A stretch of 19,075 bases of DNA from Colivivens sp963645405 (GCA_963645405.1 CAVISR010000058.1:1-19075), one strand, 5' to 3'; positions 7,026-15,094 are shown, numbered from the stretch's first letter. A program made the numbers and translations. Notes: generated by a model not told the origin, from the letters alone.

Positions 7026-9345
7026 TTGCATACTGATGGCATGTCTGGTTCTGACGGTGTGTGCATGCTCCACTACCAGTGGACTGCAGGAAGACGAAGT
7101 GCTGTACACTGGCATCAAGAAGATAAATGTGGACGGCAAGAAGAACACCTATGCCGAGAGTGTGGCTCTGACTGAAGTCGAGGCTGCACTGGCTTATGCC
7201 CCCAACAACTCCTTCATGGGCAGTTCGTCCATGCGTTTCCCCGTGCCTATTGGTCTGTGGTTCTACAACGGACTTGTGAACAACCAGAACAACGGCATCA
7301 ACAAATGGCTGTTCAACACCTTCGCAACCACACCTGTAACACTGACCATGGTCAATCCCGACACCCGAGTGAAGGTGGCAACCAACACATTGCAGAACTA
7401 TGGCTATTTCCAGGGACAGGTGGACTACGACATTCTCAAGCAGTCGAACCCGAAGAAGGCAAAGATACAGTATAATATTAAATTAGGAGAGCCTTACCTG
7501 CTCGACTCCATCCGTTATGCTTTCCCCAATGCGCAGGACAGTCTGATAAAGTCAACGACAAGCGACACCTATCTGCACCAGGACGGTGCATTCAGCGTCG
7601 TGGACCTGCAGTCGGAAAAAGACCGGGTGACAAATCTCTTGCGCGACAATGGCTTCTATTACTATCGGTCGGACTACATCAAGTACTATGCCGACTCAAT
7701 GCTCGTGCCCCAGCGCGTGAAGTTGCTGGTCATGCAAGACCCGGAAACACCTGCCAAGGCAAATCATAAATGGTATATCGGCAAGATAAGTGCATATATC
7801 CGTGGCACACAAGCCGACAACGGCAGCGGTTATGCTTTGCAGGCTTTCACAGACTCCATGGACATGAGAGGACTGAAGGTGGTGTGGACGGGCGACAAAT
7901 GTCCGATAAGCCCTACCACCATATTCCGCAATTTCCGCTTCTGGAAAAAGCAACCATACAGTGAGGCAAAGATGAGCGAGACCTTGTCGAACCTCAGCAA
8001 TATGCAGATGTTCTCGCAACTGCAGTTTGCCTGCACACCACGCGACACCACATCCTTATGCGACACACTGGACGTGCGGCTCGATGTGACACTCGACCAA
8101 CCCATTGAAGTGGAGTTTGACTTCAGCCTTACCCAAAAGAGCAATTCGCAGGTAGGACCGAATGCGAAAGCCACTTTGTCGAAACGCAATGCCTTCGGAC
8201 ATGGAGAGACTCTGTCGGTAACTCTGAACGGATCATACGAATGGCAGACTGGGAACAAGAGCCATGCCAGCGGGTCGGACCAGATAAACTCTTATGATGC
8301 AGGCGGCGGCTTGTCAATCACTTATCCTTGGCTTGTGTTCCCTGGGTTGAATACAAAGAGATTCAAGTATCCGGCATCAACCTTGTTCAAGTTCGACTTC
8401 GACCATCTCAACCGCTCGGGCTATTATCGCCTGCTCTCGTTCAATGCCGAGGCAACCTATTCGTTCCAGACATCAGAGTCGTTTACCCATAAGTTCACAC
8501 CTCTGTCGATAACCTACGACCGACTCGAACACACCACAGCAAAGTTCGACTCCATTGCTGCAAACAACTCCGCCTTGCTGGTCAGCCTTCAGGACCAGTT
8601 CATTCCTGCAATGCAATACACTCTCACTTTCGACAACAGTTGGAACAATCAGTTGAGGAACACCACATGGCTGGAACTGTCGGTTAAAGAGTCTGGTAAC
8701 GTAATCAGTGGTGTCAGTACCTTGTTCGGCAACAAGTTCAACGATGAGGGCAAGAAGATATTCAGTTCTCCTTATTCGCAATTCCTGAAACTGACAATGG
8801 ACTTGAGGAACAAGTTCCGCCTTACGGACAAGAGCCTTATAGCAACCCGTCTGTTTGCTGGTGTCCTGTGGAGTTATGGCAACAGTTCAGTCGCTCCTTA
8901 CAGCGAGTTGTTCTATGCCGGCGGTGCCAACGACATAAGAGCCTTTGCTGCACGCAGCATCGGACCGGGAATGTACCTCGATTCAGAAGGACGGGGCACG
9001 TATCTCGACCAGGCAGGCGACTTGAAACTGGAGGCAAACATAGAATACCGGTTCAATTTGGTAAGCAATCTCTACGGAGCATTGTTCGTTGATGCCGGCA
9101 ATGTGTGGCTGCTTAAGCAATCCGATTCGCATAAGCCGGGAGACATCGGCAGTGGCAACTTCTTGAAGAGTGTGGCGCTTGGCACTGGATTCGGATTCCG
9201 TTATGATATGGAATATCTTGTGTTGCGTCTCGACCTTGGAATAGGTCTCCATTCGCCTTATGACACAGGCAAGGACCGCTACTTCAATATCCCTAAGTTC
9301 AAGGATAGCCTCGGACTGCATTTCGCTGTCGGCTACCCATTCTAA
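7006..9345 (+). CDS. tamL: TamL: lipoprotein Omp85-family partner of TamB
   Basis: A 779-residue outer-membrane barrel protein of the BamA/TamA (Omp85) family. The N-terminus is a lipoprotein signal (residues 1-20) ending at a cysteine, most likely C21 (VCAC) or C19. This makes it TamL, the lipid-modified TamA relative described in Bacteroidetes. POTRA-like sequence follows from about residue 34 (YTGIKKINVDG). The C-terminal half is a 16-strand-type barrel ending in LHFAVGYPF, with the terminal Phe of an outer-membrane beta-signal. The Omp85 loop-6 motif, usually VRGF, reads IRAF here with the key Arg at about residue 645, in GGANDIRAF. The start at 7006 is chosen for the signal peptide; an in-frame start at 6934 lies deep inside tamB. 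Confidence 0.92.
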   Translation: MARRISDCILMACLVLTVCACSTTSGLQEDEVLYTGIKKINVDGKKNTYAESVALTEVEAALAYAPNNSFMGSSSMRFPVPIGLWFYNGLVNNQNNGINKWLFNTFATTPVTLTMVNPDTRVKVATNTLQNYGYFQGQVDYDILKQSNPKKAKIQYNIKLGEPYLLDSIRYAFPNAQDSLIKSTTSDTYLHQDGAFSVVDLQSEKDRVTNLLRDNGFYYYRSDYIKYYADSMLVPQRVKLLVMQDPETPAKANHKWYIGKISAYIRGTQADNGSGYALQAFTDSMDMRGLKVVWTGDKCPISPTTIFRNFRFWKKQPYSEAKMSETLSNLSNMQMFSQLQFACTPRDTTSLCDTLDVRLDVTLDQPIEVEFDFSLTQKSNSQVGPNAKATLSKRNAFGHGETLSVTLNGSYEWQTGNKSHASGSDQINSYDAGGGLSITYPWLVFPGLNTKRFKYPASTLFKFDFDHLNRSGYYRLLSFNAEATYSFQTSESFTHKFTPLSITYDRLEHTTAKFDSIAANNSALLVSLQDQFIPAMQYTLTFDNSWNNQLRNTTWLELSVKESGNVISGVSTLFGNKFNDEGKKIFSSPYSQFLKLTMDLRNKFRLTDKSLIATRLFAGVLWSYGNSSVAPYSELFYAGGANDIRAFAARSIGPGMYLDSEGRGTYLDQAGDLKLEANIEYRFNLVSNLYGALFVDAGNVWLLKQSDSHKPGDIGSGNFLKSVALGTGFGFRYDMEYLVLRLDLGIGLHSPYDTGKDRYFNIPKFKDSLGLHFAVGYPF

Positions 9346-9417
9346 ATTGAATGCTACCGGTTCTAAATGAAACGGTGTACAAATGAAACATTAAACAGTT
9401 CACAACTGAAACAACAT
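9332..9417 (+). repeat. Stop-codon-spanning repeat at the end of tamL
   Basis: The last codons of tamL plus its stop (GCTACCCATTCTAAATTGAA, 9332-9351) are followed directly by a copy, GCTACCGGTTCTAAATGAA (9353-9371). Two further worn units end in CAAATGAAAC (to 9389) and CAACTGAAAC (to 9412). The unit is 21-23 bp, so copies would not stay in frame. The repeats fill the 82-bp gap to radA. Confidence 0.6.
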
Positions 9418-9427
9418 TGACTTGAAT

Positions 9428-10828
9428 ATGGCAAAGGAAAAAATAGCATATGTATGCACGTCGTGCGGATATGACTCTCCCAAATGGATAGGGCGCTGTC
9501 CTGCATGTGGAGAGTGGAACACTTTTGTGGAGCAGAAGGTGGGAAAGAAAAACAAGGCAAGTGAAGCCTCTTCTGAGTTCAGCCTCGTGTCCAAGTCCAG
9601 CCCTATATCCATGAGTCAGATTGAGGTGGAGGAAGAAGAACGCATCAATATGCGCGACGGAGAACTCAACCGTGTGTTGGGAGGCGGACTTGTTCCCGGT
9701 TCCCTCACTTTGCTTGGCGGTGAACCTGGCATCGGAAAGTCCACGCTTGTCTTGCAGACTGTTCTTCACCTTTCGGGCATGAAAGTGCTTTATGTGAGCG
9801 GTGAGGAGAGCGCAAGGCAACTCAAGATGCGTGCTGACCGTATACTCGAGAGTGCGAACGGCAATGACAAGCAACCGCTGTGCGACTGCCAGGTGGTGTG
9901 CGAGGTCATGATTGAGCGTGTCTTTGAACATATAAAGACTGTCGGTCCCGATCTTGTGGTGATTGACTCCATCCAAACCATGGCAACCGAAGATGTGGAA
10001 AGCAGCCCGGGCAGTGTCAGTCAGATACGCGAGTGTGCTGCCTTGCTCCTGAAGTTTGCCAAGGAAAGCAACATCCCGGTCATCCTCATCGGACATATAA
10101 ATAAGGAGGGGTCGATAGCGGGTCCGAAGATATTGGAGCACATGGTCGACACCGTGCTTCAGTTCGAGGGCGACCGCCATTACATGTATCGCATTGTGCG
10201 TGCCATCAAGAACCGTTTCGGAAGTACTGCCGAACTGGGAATTTATGAGATGGTGCAGAACGGACTGCGCCAGGTGTCCAATCCTTCGGAACTGTTGCTT
10301 TCCGACGTGAAAGACAGCGAAGGCTTGAGCGGAGTTGCCATTGCATCTGCCATCGAAGGAGTGCGCCCTCTCTTGATTGAGACCCAGGCGCTGGTAAGTA
10401 CTGCTGCTTACGGAACTCCCCAGCGATCAGCCACAGGCTTCGACCTGCGCCGTCTGAATATGCTGTTGGCTGTGCTTGAGAAACGTGTGGGTTTCAAACT
10501 TGGACAGAAAGATGTCTATCTCAACATTGCCGGAGGCATAAGGGTCACAGACCCAGCCATCGACCTAAGCGTGATAGCAGCAGTCTTGTCGAGCAATGTG
10601 GATACAGGGATAGAACGAGACGTGTGTATGGCAGGAGAAGTGGGATTGAGTGGCGAGATTCGTCCTGTCAGCAGGATTGTGCAGAGGGTTGCTGAGGCTG
10701 AAAAGCTTGGTTTCCGTCGCATCCTCATTCCTGCGTCGAACATGGGAAGCATTGATACCGGCAAAATGGCAATTGAGGTCAAAGGGGTGAGAAGGGTAGA
10801 GGAAGCCCTGCGCGAACTTTTTGGATAG
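9428..10828 (+). CDS. radA: RadA (Sms) DNA repair ATPase
   Basis: A 466-residue RadA, the RecA-like helicase that extends recombination intermediates and branch-migrates D-loops. All family landmarks are present. A C4 zinc finger has Cys at 10, 13, 24 and 27 (CTSCGYDSPKWIGRCPACG). Walker A is GGEPGIGKST (97-106). Walker B is LVVIDS with Asp near 180. The RadA-specific KNRFG motif starts at 261. A C-terminal Lon-protease-like domain follows from about residue 290, with GYxxxR-like and GEIRPV segments. Length matches the family (about 455-460). The ATG at 9428 is preferred over an in-frame TTG at 9422. It lies 82 bp after tamL on the same strand with no promoter that I can identify between, so read-through from tamB-tamL is possible. 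Confidence 0.97.
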   Translation: MAKEKIAYVCTSCGYDSPKWIGRCPACGEWNTFVEQKVGKKNKASEASSEFSLVSKSSPISMSQIEVEEEERINMRDGELNRVLGGGLVPGSLTLLGGEPGIGKSTLVLQTVLHLSGMKVLYVSGEESARQLKMRADRILESANGNDKQPLCDCQVVCEVMIERVFEHIKTVGPDLVVIDSIQTMATEDVESSPGSVSQIRECAALLLKFAKESNIPVILIGHINKEGSIAGPKILEHMVDTVLQFEGDRHYMYRIVRAIKNRFGSTAELGIYEMVQNGLRQVSNPSELLLSDVKDSEGLSGVAIASAIEGVRPLLIETQALVSTAAYGTPQRSATGFDLRRLNMLLAVLEKRVGFKLGQKDVYLNIAGGIRVTDPAIDLSVIAAVLSSNVDTGIERDVCMAGEVGLSGEIRPVSRIVQRVAEAEKLGFRRILIPASNMGSIDTGKMAIEVKGVRRVEEALRELFG

Positions 10829-10936
10829 GCTTCCGTCGGTTGTACCCAGGATTGATTTCCGTCGTACGCTTGATTGACTTCCATCGTACCCAGGATTGAT
10901 TTCCGTCGTACCCTGGATAAGACTCCACCCGTTGCA
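10823..10936 (+). repeat. 22-bp tandem repeat starting at the radA stop
   Basis: Five degenerate units start at 10823, 10849, 10871, 10893 and 10915. The first contains the last Gly codon and stop of radA (GGATAGGCTTCCGTCG). The best copies read GGATTGATTTCCGTCGTAC (10849-10867 and 10893-10911), and the third reads TGATTGACTTCCATCGTAC. The spacing is 26, 22, 22 and 22 bp. Open frames seen across it on the minus strand are repeat artefacts. The remaining gap to the tetR promoter (10937-11039) shows nothing recognisable. Confidence 0.7.
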
Positions 10937-11039
10937 CACAATGTTTTTTCTTCTGCATCTGCAGTGAAAAGTGTGCGATGAATAATGCTTTGGTTTGTAG
11001 TACTTTATGTATTTTCTTTGAAATAGAGTGCAAAAATAT

Positions 11040-11070
11040 TTTGCCGTTTGAAGGAATTGTACTAATTTTG
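11040..11070 (+). promoter_or_regulatory. Promoter of the tetR gene
   Basis: TTTG at 11040-11043, a 19-bp spacer, then TAATTTTG at 11063-11070, matching the Bacteroidetes primary consensus. The ATG follows 20 bp later. It may also serve fabG and the pseudouridine synthase gene downstream. Confidence 0.7.
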
Positions 11071-11090
11071 TATCGTAAATCTATAGGACA

Positions 11091-11690
11091 ATGCAGAAAA
11101 CTCGTAGTTTATTAGTAGACACGGCCAGACAGTTGTTTGCCAAGAATGGCTTCGAGGCAACGATGATGAATGAGATAGCTCAAGCCTCGGGCAAGGGCCG
11201 TCGTACCCTTTACACTTATTTCAGCAGTAAGGAAGAAATCTATTTTGCAGTGATTCAGAGCGAGCTCGACCGTTTGACAAACCGGATGGAAGAGGTGGCT
11301 CGCCAGGAGATGTCGCCTGAGAAGAAGATGGTGAAGCTGTTCTTCGCCCACTTGGAATTCGTGAAGGAGACAGTGTCGCGCAATGGAAACCTCCGTGCCG
11401 AATTCTTCCGTGATTCATGGAAAGTGGCAAGCGTGAGGAAAAACTTCGACCGGAGCGAGATAATCATATTCCGCAGGGTCATGAATGAGGGCAATGACAA
11501 GGGCGTGTTCAATATCCGCAACGTGAAACTCACTGCATTGATTACCCACTACTGCCTGATGGGCTGCGAAGTGCCGTACATCTACGGACGTATTGGTGTG
11601 GATTCGCCTGAAGACCTCTATCCTTACGTGTTCCGTATGGTCAACAGGGCTATGGGCAATGATTCATACAGAAGAGATTACAGATATTGA
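11091..11690 (+). CDS. TetR/AcrR-family transcriptional regulator
   Basis: A 199-residue one-domain-plus-ligand-pocket regulator. The N-terminal TetR DNA-binding domain lies at residues 4-52: a first helix (ARQLFAKNGFEAT), the helix-turn-helix (MNEIAQASGKGRRTLYTYF) and the SSKEEI helix typical of the family. Residues 60-199 are helical and not recognisable as a specific subgroup, as expected because ligand domains diverge. It sits 83 bp upstream of fabG on the same strand, and its position suggests it controls fatty-acid synthesis or membrane lipid genes, itself included. That is inference from neighbours. A dyad-rich repeat overlaps its stop codon and runs to fabG (see the repeat entry), a possible operator. 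Confidence 0.9.
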   Translation: MQKTRSLLVDTARQLFAKNGFEATMMNEIAQASGKGRRTLYTYFSSKEEIYFAVIQSELDRLTNRMEEVARQEMSPEKKMVKLFFAHLEFVKETVSRNGNLRAEFFRDSWKVASVRKNFDRSEIIIFRRVMNEGNDKGVFNIRNVKLTALITHYCLMGCEVPYIYGRIGVDSPEDLYPYVFRMVNRAMGNDSYRRDYRY

Positions 11691-11746
11691 ATCTCAGAGG
11701 TATTGAATCCTGGAGATATTGAATCTCGTGACTGGACAGATATTGA
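11682..11746 (+). repeat. Stop-codon-spanning repeat with dyads between tetR and fabG
   Basis: AGATATTGA, the last codons of tetR (Arg-Tyr-stop), recurs at 11682, 11698 (as AGGTATTGA), 11714 and 11738, with spacings of 16, 16 and 24 bp. The first three units are dyads: AGAT-ATTGA-ATCT, then AGG-TATTGAAT-CCT, then GAGAT-ATTGA-ATCTC. The second unit changes both arms together (A/T to G/C). They may be operators for the TetR protein or merely decayed duplications. Confidence 0.55.
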
Positions 11747-11773
11747 TTTTCAAAACTAAAGAATAATATAAAA

Positions 11774-12532
11774 ATGGGATTATTAACTGGTAAGACAGCC
11801 CTCATTACAGGTGCTGCCCGTGGTATTGGAAAAGCAGTAGCGATGAAGTTCGCTTCTGAGGGTGCAAACATCGCATTCACTGATTTGGTTCTTAACGATG
11901 ATATGGCAGCCGGACTTGAGGCTACCCGTAAGGAAATCGAGGCTCTTGGTGTCACTTGCCGTGCTTATGCAGGCAATGCGGCAGACTTTGCCGAGACCGA
12001 CGCTGTAGTAAAGAAGATTCATGAGGATTTCGGCTCTATCGACATTCTTGTCAACAATGCCGGTATCACCAAGGACGGACTTATGCTTCGTATGTCTGAG
12101 CAGCAGTGGGATGCAGTGCTCAATGTGAATCTGAAGTCAGCATTCAACTTCATCCACGCTTGTTCTCCAATCATGTTGCGTCAGCGCAAAGGCTCAATCA
12201 TCAACATGTCAAGTGTTGTAGGTGTTCATGGCAATGCAGGTCAGTGCAACTATTCAGCATCAAAGGCAGGTATGATTGGTCTTGCAAAGTCAATCGCTCA
12301 GGAACTCGGTCCAAAGGGTGTTCGTGCCAACGCTGTTGCTCCTGGATTCATAGAGACTGCAATGACAGCTCAGCTGCCTGAAGAGATTCGTGCTGACTGG
12401 ATGAAGAAGATTCCTCTTCGCCGTGGCGGTCAGGTTGAGGACATTGCAAATGTTTGTCTCTTCCTTGCTTCCGACATGTCAAGCTACGTTTCTGGACAGG
12501 TCATCCAGATTGACGGCGGTATGAACATGTAA
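11774..12532 (+). CDS. fabG: 3-oxoacyl-ACP reductase FabG
   Basis: A 252-residue short-chain dehydrogenase that reduces 3-oxoacyl-ACP with NADPH in the elongation cycle of type II fatty-acid synthesis, in the cytosol. The cofactor motif TGAARGIG (12-19), NNAG (94-97), the catalytic Ser147 (INMSSVVG), Tyr160 and Lys164 (YSASK) and the PGFIETAMT segment are all present and correctly spaced. The ending QVIQIDGGMNM is typical of FabG. Codons favour T-ending forms (GCT, GGT, CGT, GTT) more than the flanking genes do, as expected for a highly expressed gene. The start is preceded by an A-rich stretch without a clear Shine-Dalgarno site. Family membership is certain; other SDR substrates cannot be fully excluded, but the match to FabG is close. 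Confidence 0.94.
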   Translation: MGLLTGKTALITGAARGIGKAVAMKFASEGANIAFTDLVLNDDMAAGLEATRKEIEALGVTCRAYAGNAADFAETDAVVKKIHEDFGSIDILVNNAGITKDGLMLRMSEQQWDAVLNVNLKSAFNFIHACSPIMLRQRKGSIINMSSVVGVHGNAGQCNYSASKAGMIGLAKSIAQELGPKGVRANAVAPGFIETAMTAQLPEEIRADWMKKIPLRRGGQVEDIANVCLFLASDMSSYVSGQVIQIDGGMNM

Positions 12533-12625
12533 TTGGAACCAGCCAAACGCTACTTAAGAAGAATTGTAGAACTGGCGGTGGCAATTTATTGAACCGTCCG
12601 TGAAACTTATAAACGTCATAAACTC

Positions 12626-13294
12626 GTGAATATAGTCTACGAGGACAATCACATCATTGTCGTTTCAAAGCAAAGTGGAGAGATAGTACAGGGCGACAAG
12701 ACTGGAGATACTCCATTGAGCGACATGGTGAAACAATACATCAAGGAAGCCTACGCCAAACCGGGTGAGGTCTTCCTTGGTGTTGTTCATAGGCTTGACC
12801 GTCCTGTGAGCGGTCTTGTCATGTTTGCACGCACAAGCAAGGCTTTGGCACGGCTCAACAAGATGTTTGCCGACGGCGAAGTCCACAAGACTTACTGGGC
12901 AATCACCAAGAACTGTCCTTCCCAACTCGGGGGACATCTCGAGCATTGGTTGGTGCGCAATGAGAAACAGAACAAGTCGTATGCCTACGACCGTGAAGTT
13001 CCGCATTCCAAACTTGCCATCCTCGATTACAAAGTCATCGGCAAGTCCGACAACTATTTCCTTCTTGAGGTGGACCTGAAGACAGGACGCCATCATCAGA
13101 TCCGTTGTCAGTTGGCAAAGATGGGATGCCCAATAAAAGGCGACCTCAAGTATGGAGCCAAGCGTAGCAATCCCAATGGTGACATAAGCCTGCAGGCTCA
13201 CTCCATGGAGTTCATTCATCCGGTGTCAAAGAAACATATAAGTCTGACCTTGGAACCGCAGGGTGAGTTCGCAATGTTCAAGCCTTTGCAGTGA
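12626..13294 (+). CDS. RluA-family pseudouridine synthase
   Basis: A 222-residue RNA pseudouridine synthase. The signature HRLDRPVSG (residues 55-63) carries the catalytic Asp58 that attacks the uridine. The N-terminal MNIVYEDNHIIVVSKQSG and the later LKTGRHHQIRCQLAKMGCPIKGDLKYG are further family blocks. There is no S4 RNA-binding domain, so it resembles the short RluA/RluC-catalytic-core form. The target (rRNA or tRNA site) is not readable. The start is GTG at 12626, the only one that keeps the family N-terminus. It lies 93 bp after fabG, probably on the same transcript, and ends before a strong terminator. Confidence 0.92.
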   Translation: MNIVYEDNHIIVVSKQSGEIVQGDKTGDTPLSDMVKQYIKEAYAKPGEVFLGVVHRLDRPVSGLVMFARTSKALARLNKMFADGEVHKTYWAITKNCPSQLGGHLEHWLVRNEKQNKSYAYDREVPHSKLAILDYKVIGKSDNYFLLEVDLKTGRHHQIRCQLAKMGCPIKGDLKYGAKRSNPNGDISLQAHSMEFIHPVSKKHISLTLEPQGEFAMFKPLQ

Positions 13295-13324
13295 ATCTCT
13301 GCTGTAAGCCTCTGCCGCAATTTC
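13280..13324 (+). repeat. Single duplication of the pseudouridine synthase gene end
   Basis: AAGCCTTTGCAGTGAATCTC (13280-13299) contains the last four codons and the stop. AAGCCTCTGCCGCAATTTC (13306-13324) is a worn copy 26 bp downstream. It is weaker than the repeats after tamL, radA and tetR, but of the same kind. Confidence 0.4.
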
Positions 13325-13387
13325 GTTCAATGACATTATACAATGATTTGCATCGTCAATGATATAATGACATCCATTGATACAATT

Positions 13388-13424
13388 AGCCCCTACAATT
13401 CAACTTGTAGGGGCTGATTTTTTT
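13388..13424 (+). terminator. Strong rho-independent terminator
   Basis: AGCCCCTACAA (13388-13398) and TTGTAGGGGCT (13405-13415) form a perfect 11-bp stem with a 6-nt loop. GA and seven T residues follow (13418-13424). It ends the fabG/pseudouridine synthase transcript ahead of the convergent PPIase gene. The rest of the 213-bp gap shows CATTATA/TATAATG arms and CAATGA repeats of no clear function. Confidence 0.93.
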
Positions 13425-13507
13425 GTCCGTAGTGCTGATGCTGGATTGTGCAGGAACTAATTCTTGTTCATGGGGCTGATGCTTGTCCGGCTTTGCCAAA
13501 TGCGGCT

Positions 13508-14326
13508 TTATTCCACCACGTATGCTTTCACTACCTTCACATCGGTGAGCGGTCGGTCGTTGGCATCGGTCTTCACCCGTTCTATTGCGAGCACGGTCTT
13601 CATTCCTTCCACCACCTCACCAAACACTGTGTATTCACCGTCGAGCCATGGTGCACCGCCGATGGTTCTGTAAGCCTTGCGCTGTTCCTTGTTGTAGGGA
13701 GCAGGAGGATTTTCCGATACCTCGAATTTCGCCTCGTCCAACAGTTTTTCCAGCATACTGCTTACTCCGTTTGTGTCACGCTCCTTACGCATTGCCTCCA
13801 GTTTGTCGGCATTCTTTGCCATCTTCTGGTTGTAGAGTGTCGTTATTGCCTGCTGTGCCCTTGCCGTCTCCAGTTCGTTGAGTCCGTCGTCAACGTAGGT
13901 TCTGCCGGTTACGATGTAGAACTGTATTGGGTCGGATTTCTTCTCTGGGTTGATGTCGTCGCCTTCACGTGCAGCTGCCACCATTCCGCGCTTGTGGAAG
14001 TGGATAGGGTAGACTATCTCTGCCTGAATCCATTCAGAGGGGTCTGTCTGCAGCGTGTCGCCATTGGCATCAGCGCTTACGGGTTGTTCTCCGGTCTGAA
14101 TCATGAAGTTGCGTATGATTCGGTGCCAGGTGCAGTTGTCGTATTTCCCTGCCTTCACGTTGTTGATGAAGTTGTCACGATGGATAGGGGTGTCGTTGAA
14201 GAGCTTGATGCGGATGTTGCCCATGTTTGTTTCCAGCATCACTTCAGTCTCTTTCTCCCCAGTCTGTCCGTTGCATGCAGTGAAGATGCACAGCAGCGAA
14301 ACCAAACCGAATATCAGTTTCTTCAT
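13508..14326 (-). CDS. Cyclophilin-type peptidyl-prolyl isomerase lipoprotein
   Basis: A 272-residue cyclophilin that isomerises X-Pro bonds, here as a periplasm-facing lipoprotein. The signal peptide ends in a lipobox FTAC with the lipidated Cys at 18. The cyclophilin fold starts at about residue 28 (MLETNMGNIRIKLFND). The catalytic segment is WHRIIRNFMIQTGE with Arg69, Phe74 and Gln77. FYIVTG (137-142) and the late LDGEYTVFGEVVEGM (228-242) follow. A charged, helical insertion of about 70 residues (152-222) separates the two parts of the barrel. It is the last gene of a minus-strand operon, 24 bp behind the DUF975-like gene. Its role is probably folding of periplasmic or outer-membrane proteins, which is inference. 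Confidence 0.92.
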   Translation of the reverse strand: MKKLIFGLVSLLCIFTACNGQTGEKETEVMLETNMGNIRIKLFNDTPIHRDNFINNVKAGKYDNCTWHRIIRNFMIQTGEQPVSADANGDTLQTDPSEWIQAEIVYPIHFHKRGMVAAAREGDDINPEKKSDPIQFYIVTGRTYVDDGLNELETARAQQAITTLYNQKMAKNADKLEAMRKERDTNGVSSMLEKLLDEAKFEVSENPPAPYNKEQRKAYRTIGGAPWLDGEYTVFGEVVEGMKTVLAIERVKTDANDRPLTDVKVVKAYVVE

Positions 14327-14350
14327 GTCAGAATGATTTTTGTTGTTTCC

Positions 14351-15094
14351 TTAGTATGCCTCTTTTGAGTAATTGTCTGTCGGGTTGTAGCCGTCTGGCT
14401 CAATGTTGCCCAGCAACTCATAGTATGCGTTTGACTCAATAAGGAATATGTATGGGTTGGCAGCCAATACACCTATGCAGCAGCACAGGAATCCTACGAA
14501 GGTGATGCCGATAAATGCGACCTGCAGTCCGAGTATGCTCCAGAAGTTACCTTTTGACATCTTCCATCCGGCACTCATTGCCTGTTCGATGGTTGCATCC
14601 GGGTGGTCAACCATGTAAATCGGTGCAAAGTTGAGCTTGATGGCAAGGTAAATACCTGGGATTATGCAAAGGCAGCATCCTACGCCAACGGCTAAACCAT
14701 AAATAATCGTCACTGCGAAGAATTTCAGATAAGCAATGACTGGACGCTTGAACGGGTTGAATGAAACGGCTGACAATGTACCCTTTGCGAGTTGCAGAGT
14801 TATTCCGTAGAATCCAAAATAAAAGACTAGTCCAAATACTGCTGCCAATAATGAGCAACCGATTACAATGCCGATATTTGTGCCTTGTGCTGCTAATATG
14901 GAAATTGGGTAGCTTTCGTATGGATGGTAGCCGCCAGTATAGACCTGCTGAAACGTGTTGTAAAGGTTGAGCGGCATTGTCAGAATATTGCTTACGACGT
15001 AGTATCCCAAATAGATGGCTGTCAGCGACAGTCCGTACTTCTTGAATTGTTCCCAGCCTACGCTGATGCAATTTGAGATTGATAAATCTTTCAT
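14351..15094 (-). CDS. DUF975-like multi-pass membrane protein
   Basis: A 247-residue integral membrane protein of unknown function. Hydrophobic segments lie at about 21-45, 66-102, 122-152 and 184-219; the longer ones may each hold two helices. The segment IIPGIYLAIKLNFAPIYMVD (144-163), followed by ATIEQAMSAGWKMSKGNFWSIL, resembles DUF975 proteins, which carry a PGI turn and a helix ending in KGNxW. Cysteine clusters (CCLC at 140-143, CCC at 204-206) lie in the membrane parts. Its ATG overlaps the upstream vWA gene's stop in ATGA, so translation is coupled. The C-terminus is polar and Tyr/Asn-rich. The domain call rests on pattern resemblance. Confidence 0.7.
   Translation of the reverse strand: MKDLSISNCISVGWEQFKKYGLSLTAIYLGYYVVSNILTMPLNLYNTFQQVYTGGYHPYESYPISILAAQGTNIGIVIGCSLLAAVFGLVFYFGFYGITLQLAKGTLSAVSFNPFKRPVIAYLKFFAVTIIYGLAVGVGCCLCIIPGIYLAIKLNFAPIYMVDHPDATIEQAMSAGWKMSKGNFWSILGLQVAFIGITFVGFLCCCIGVLAANPYIFLIESNAYYELLGNIEPDGYNPTDNYSKEAY

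Noticed and set aside
13448..14368. 306-codon plus-strand frame opposite the PPIase gene
   Set aside because: The minus strand encodes a clear cyclophilin with lipoprotein signal. The plus frame is Cys/Val/His-rich with no recognisable motif.
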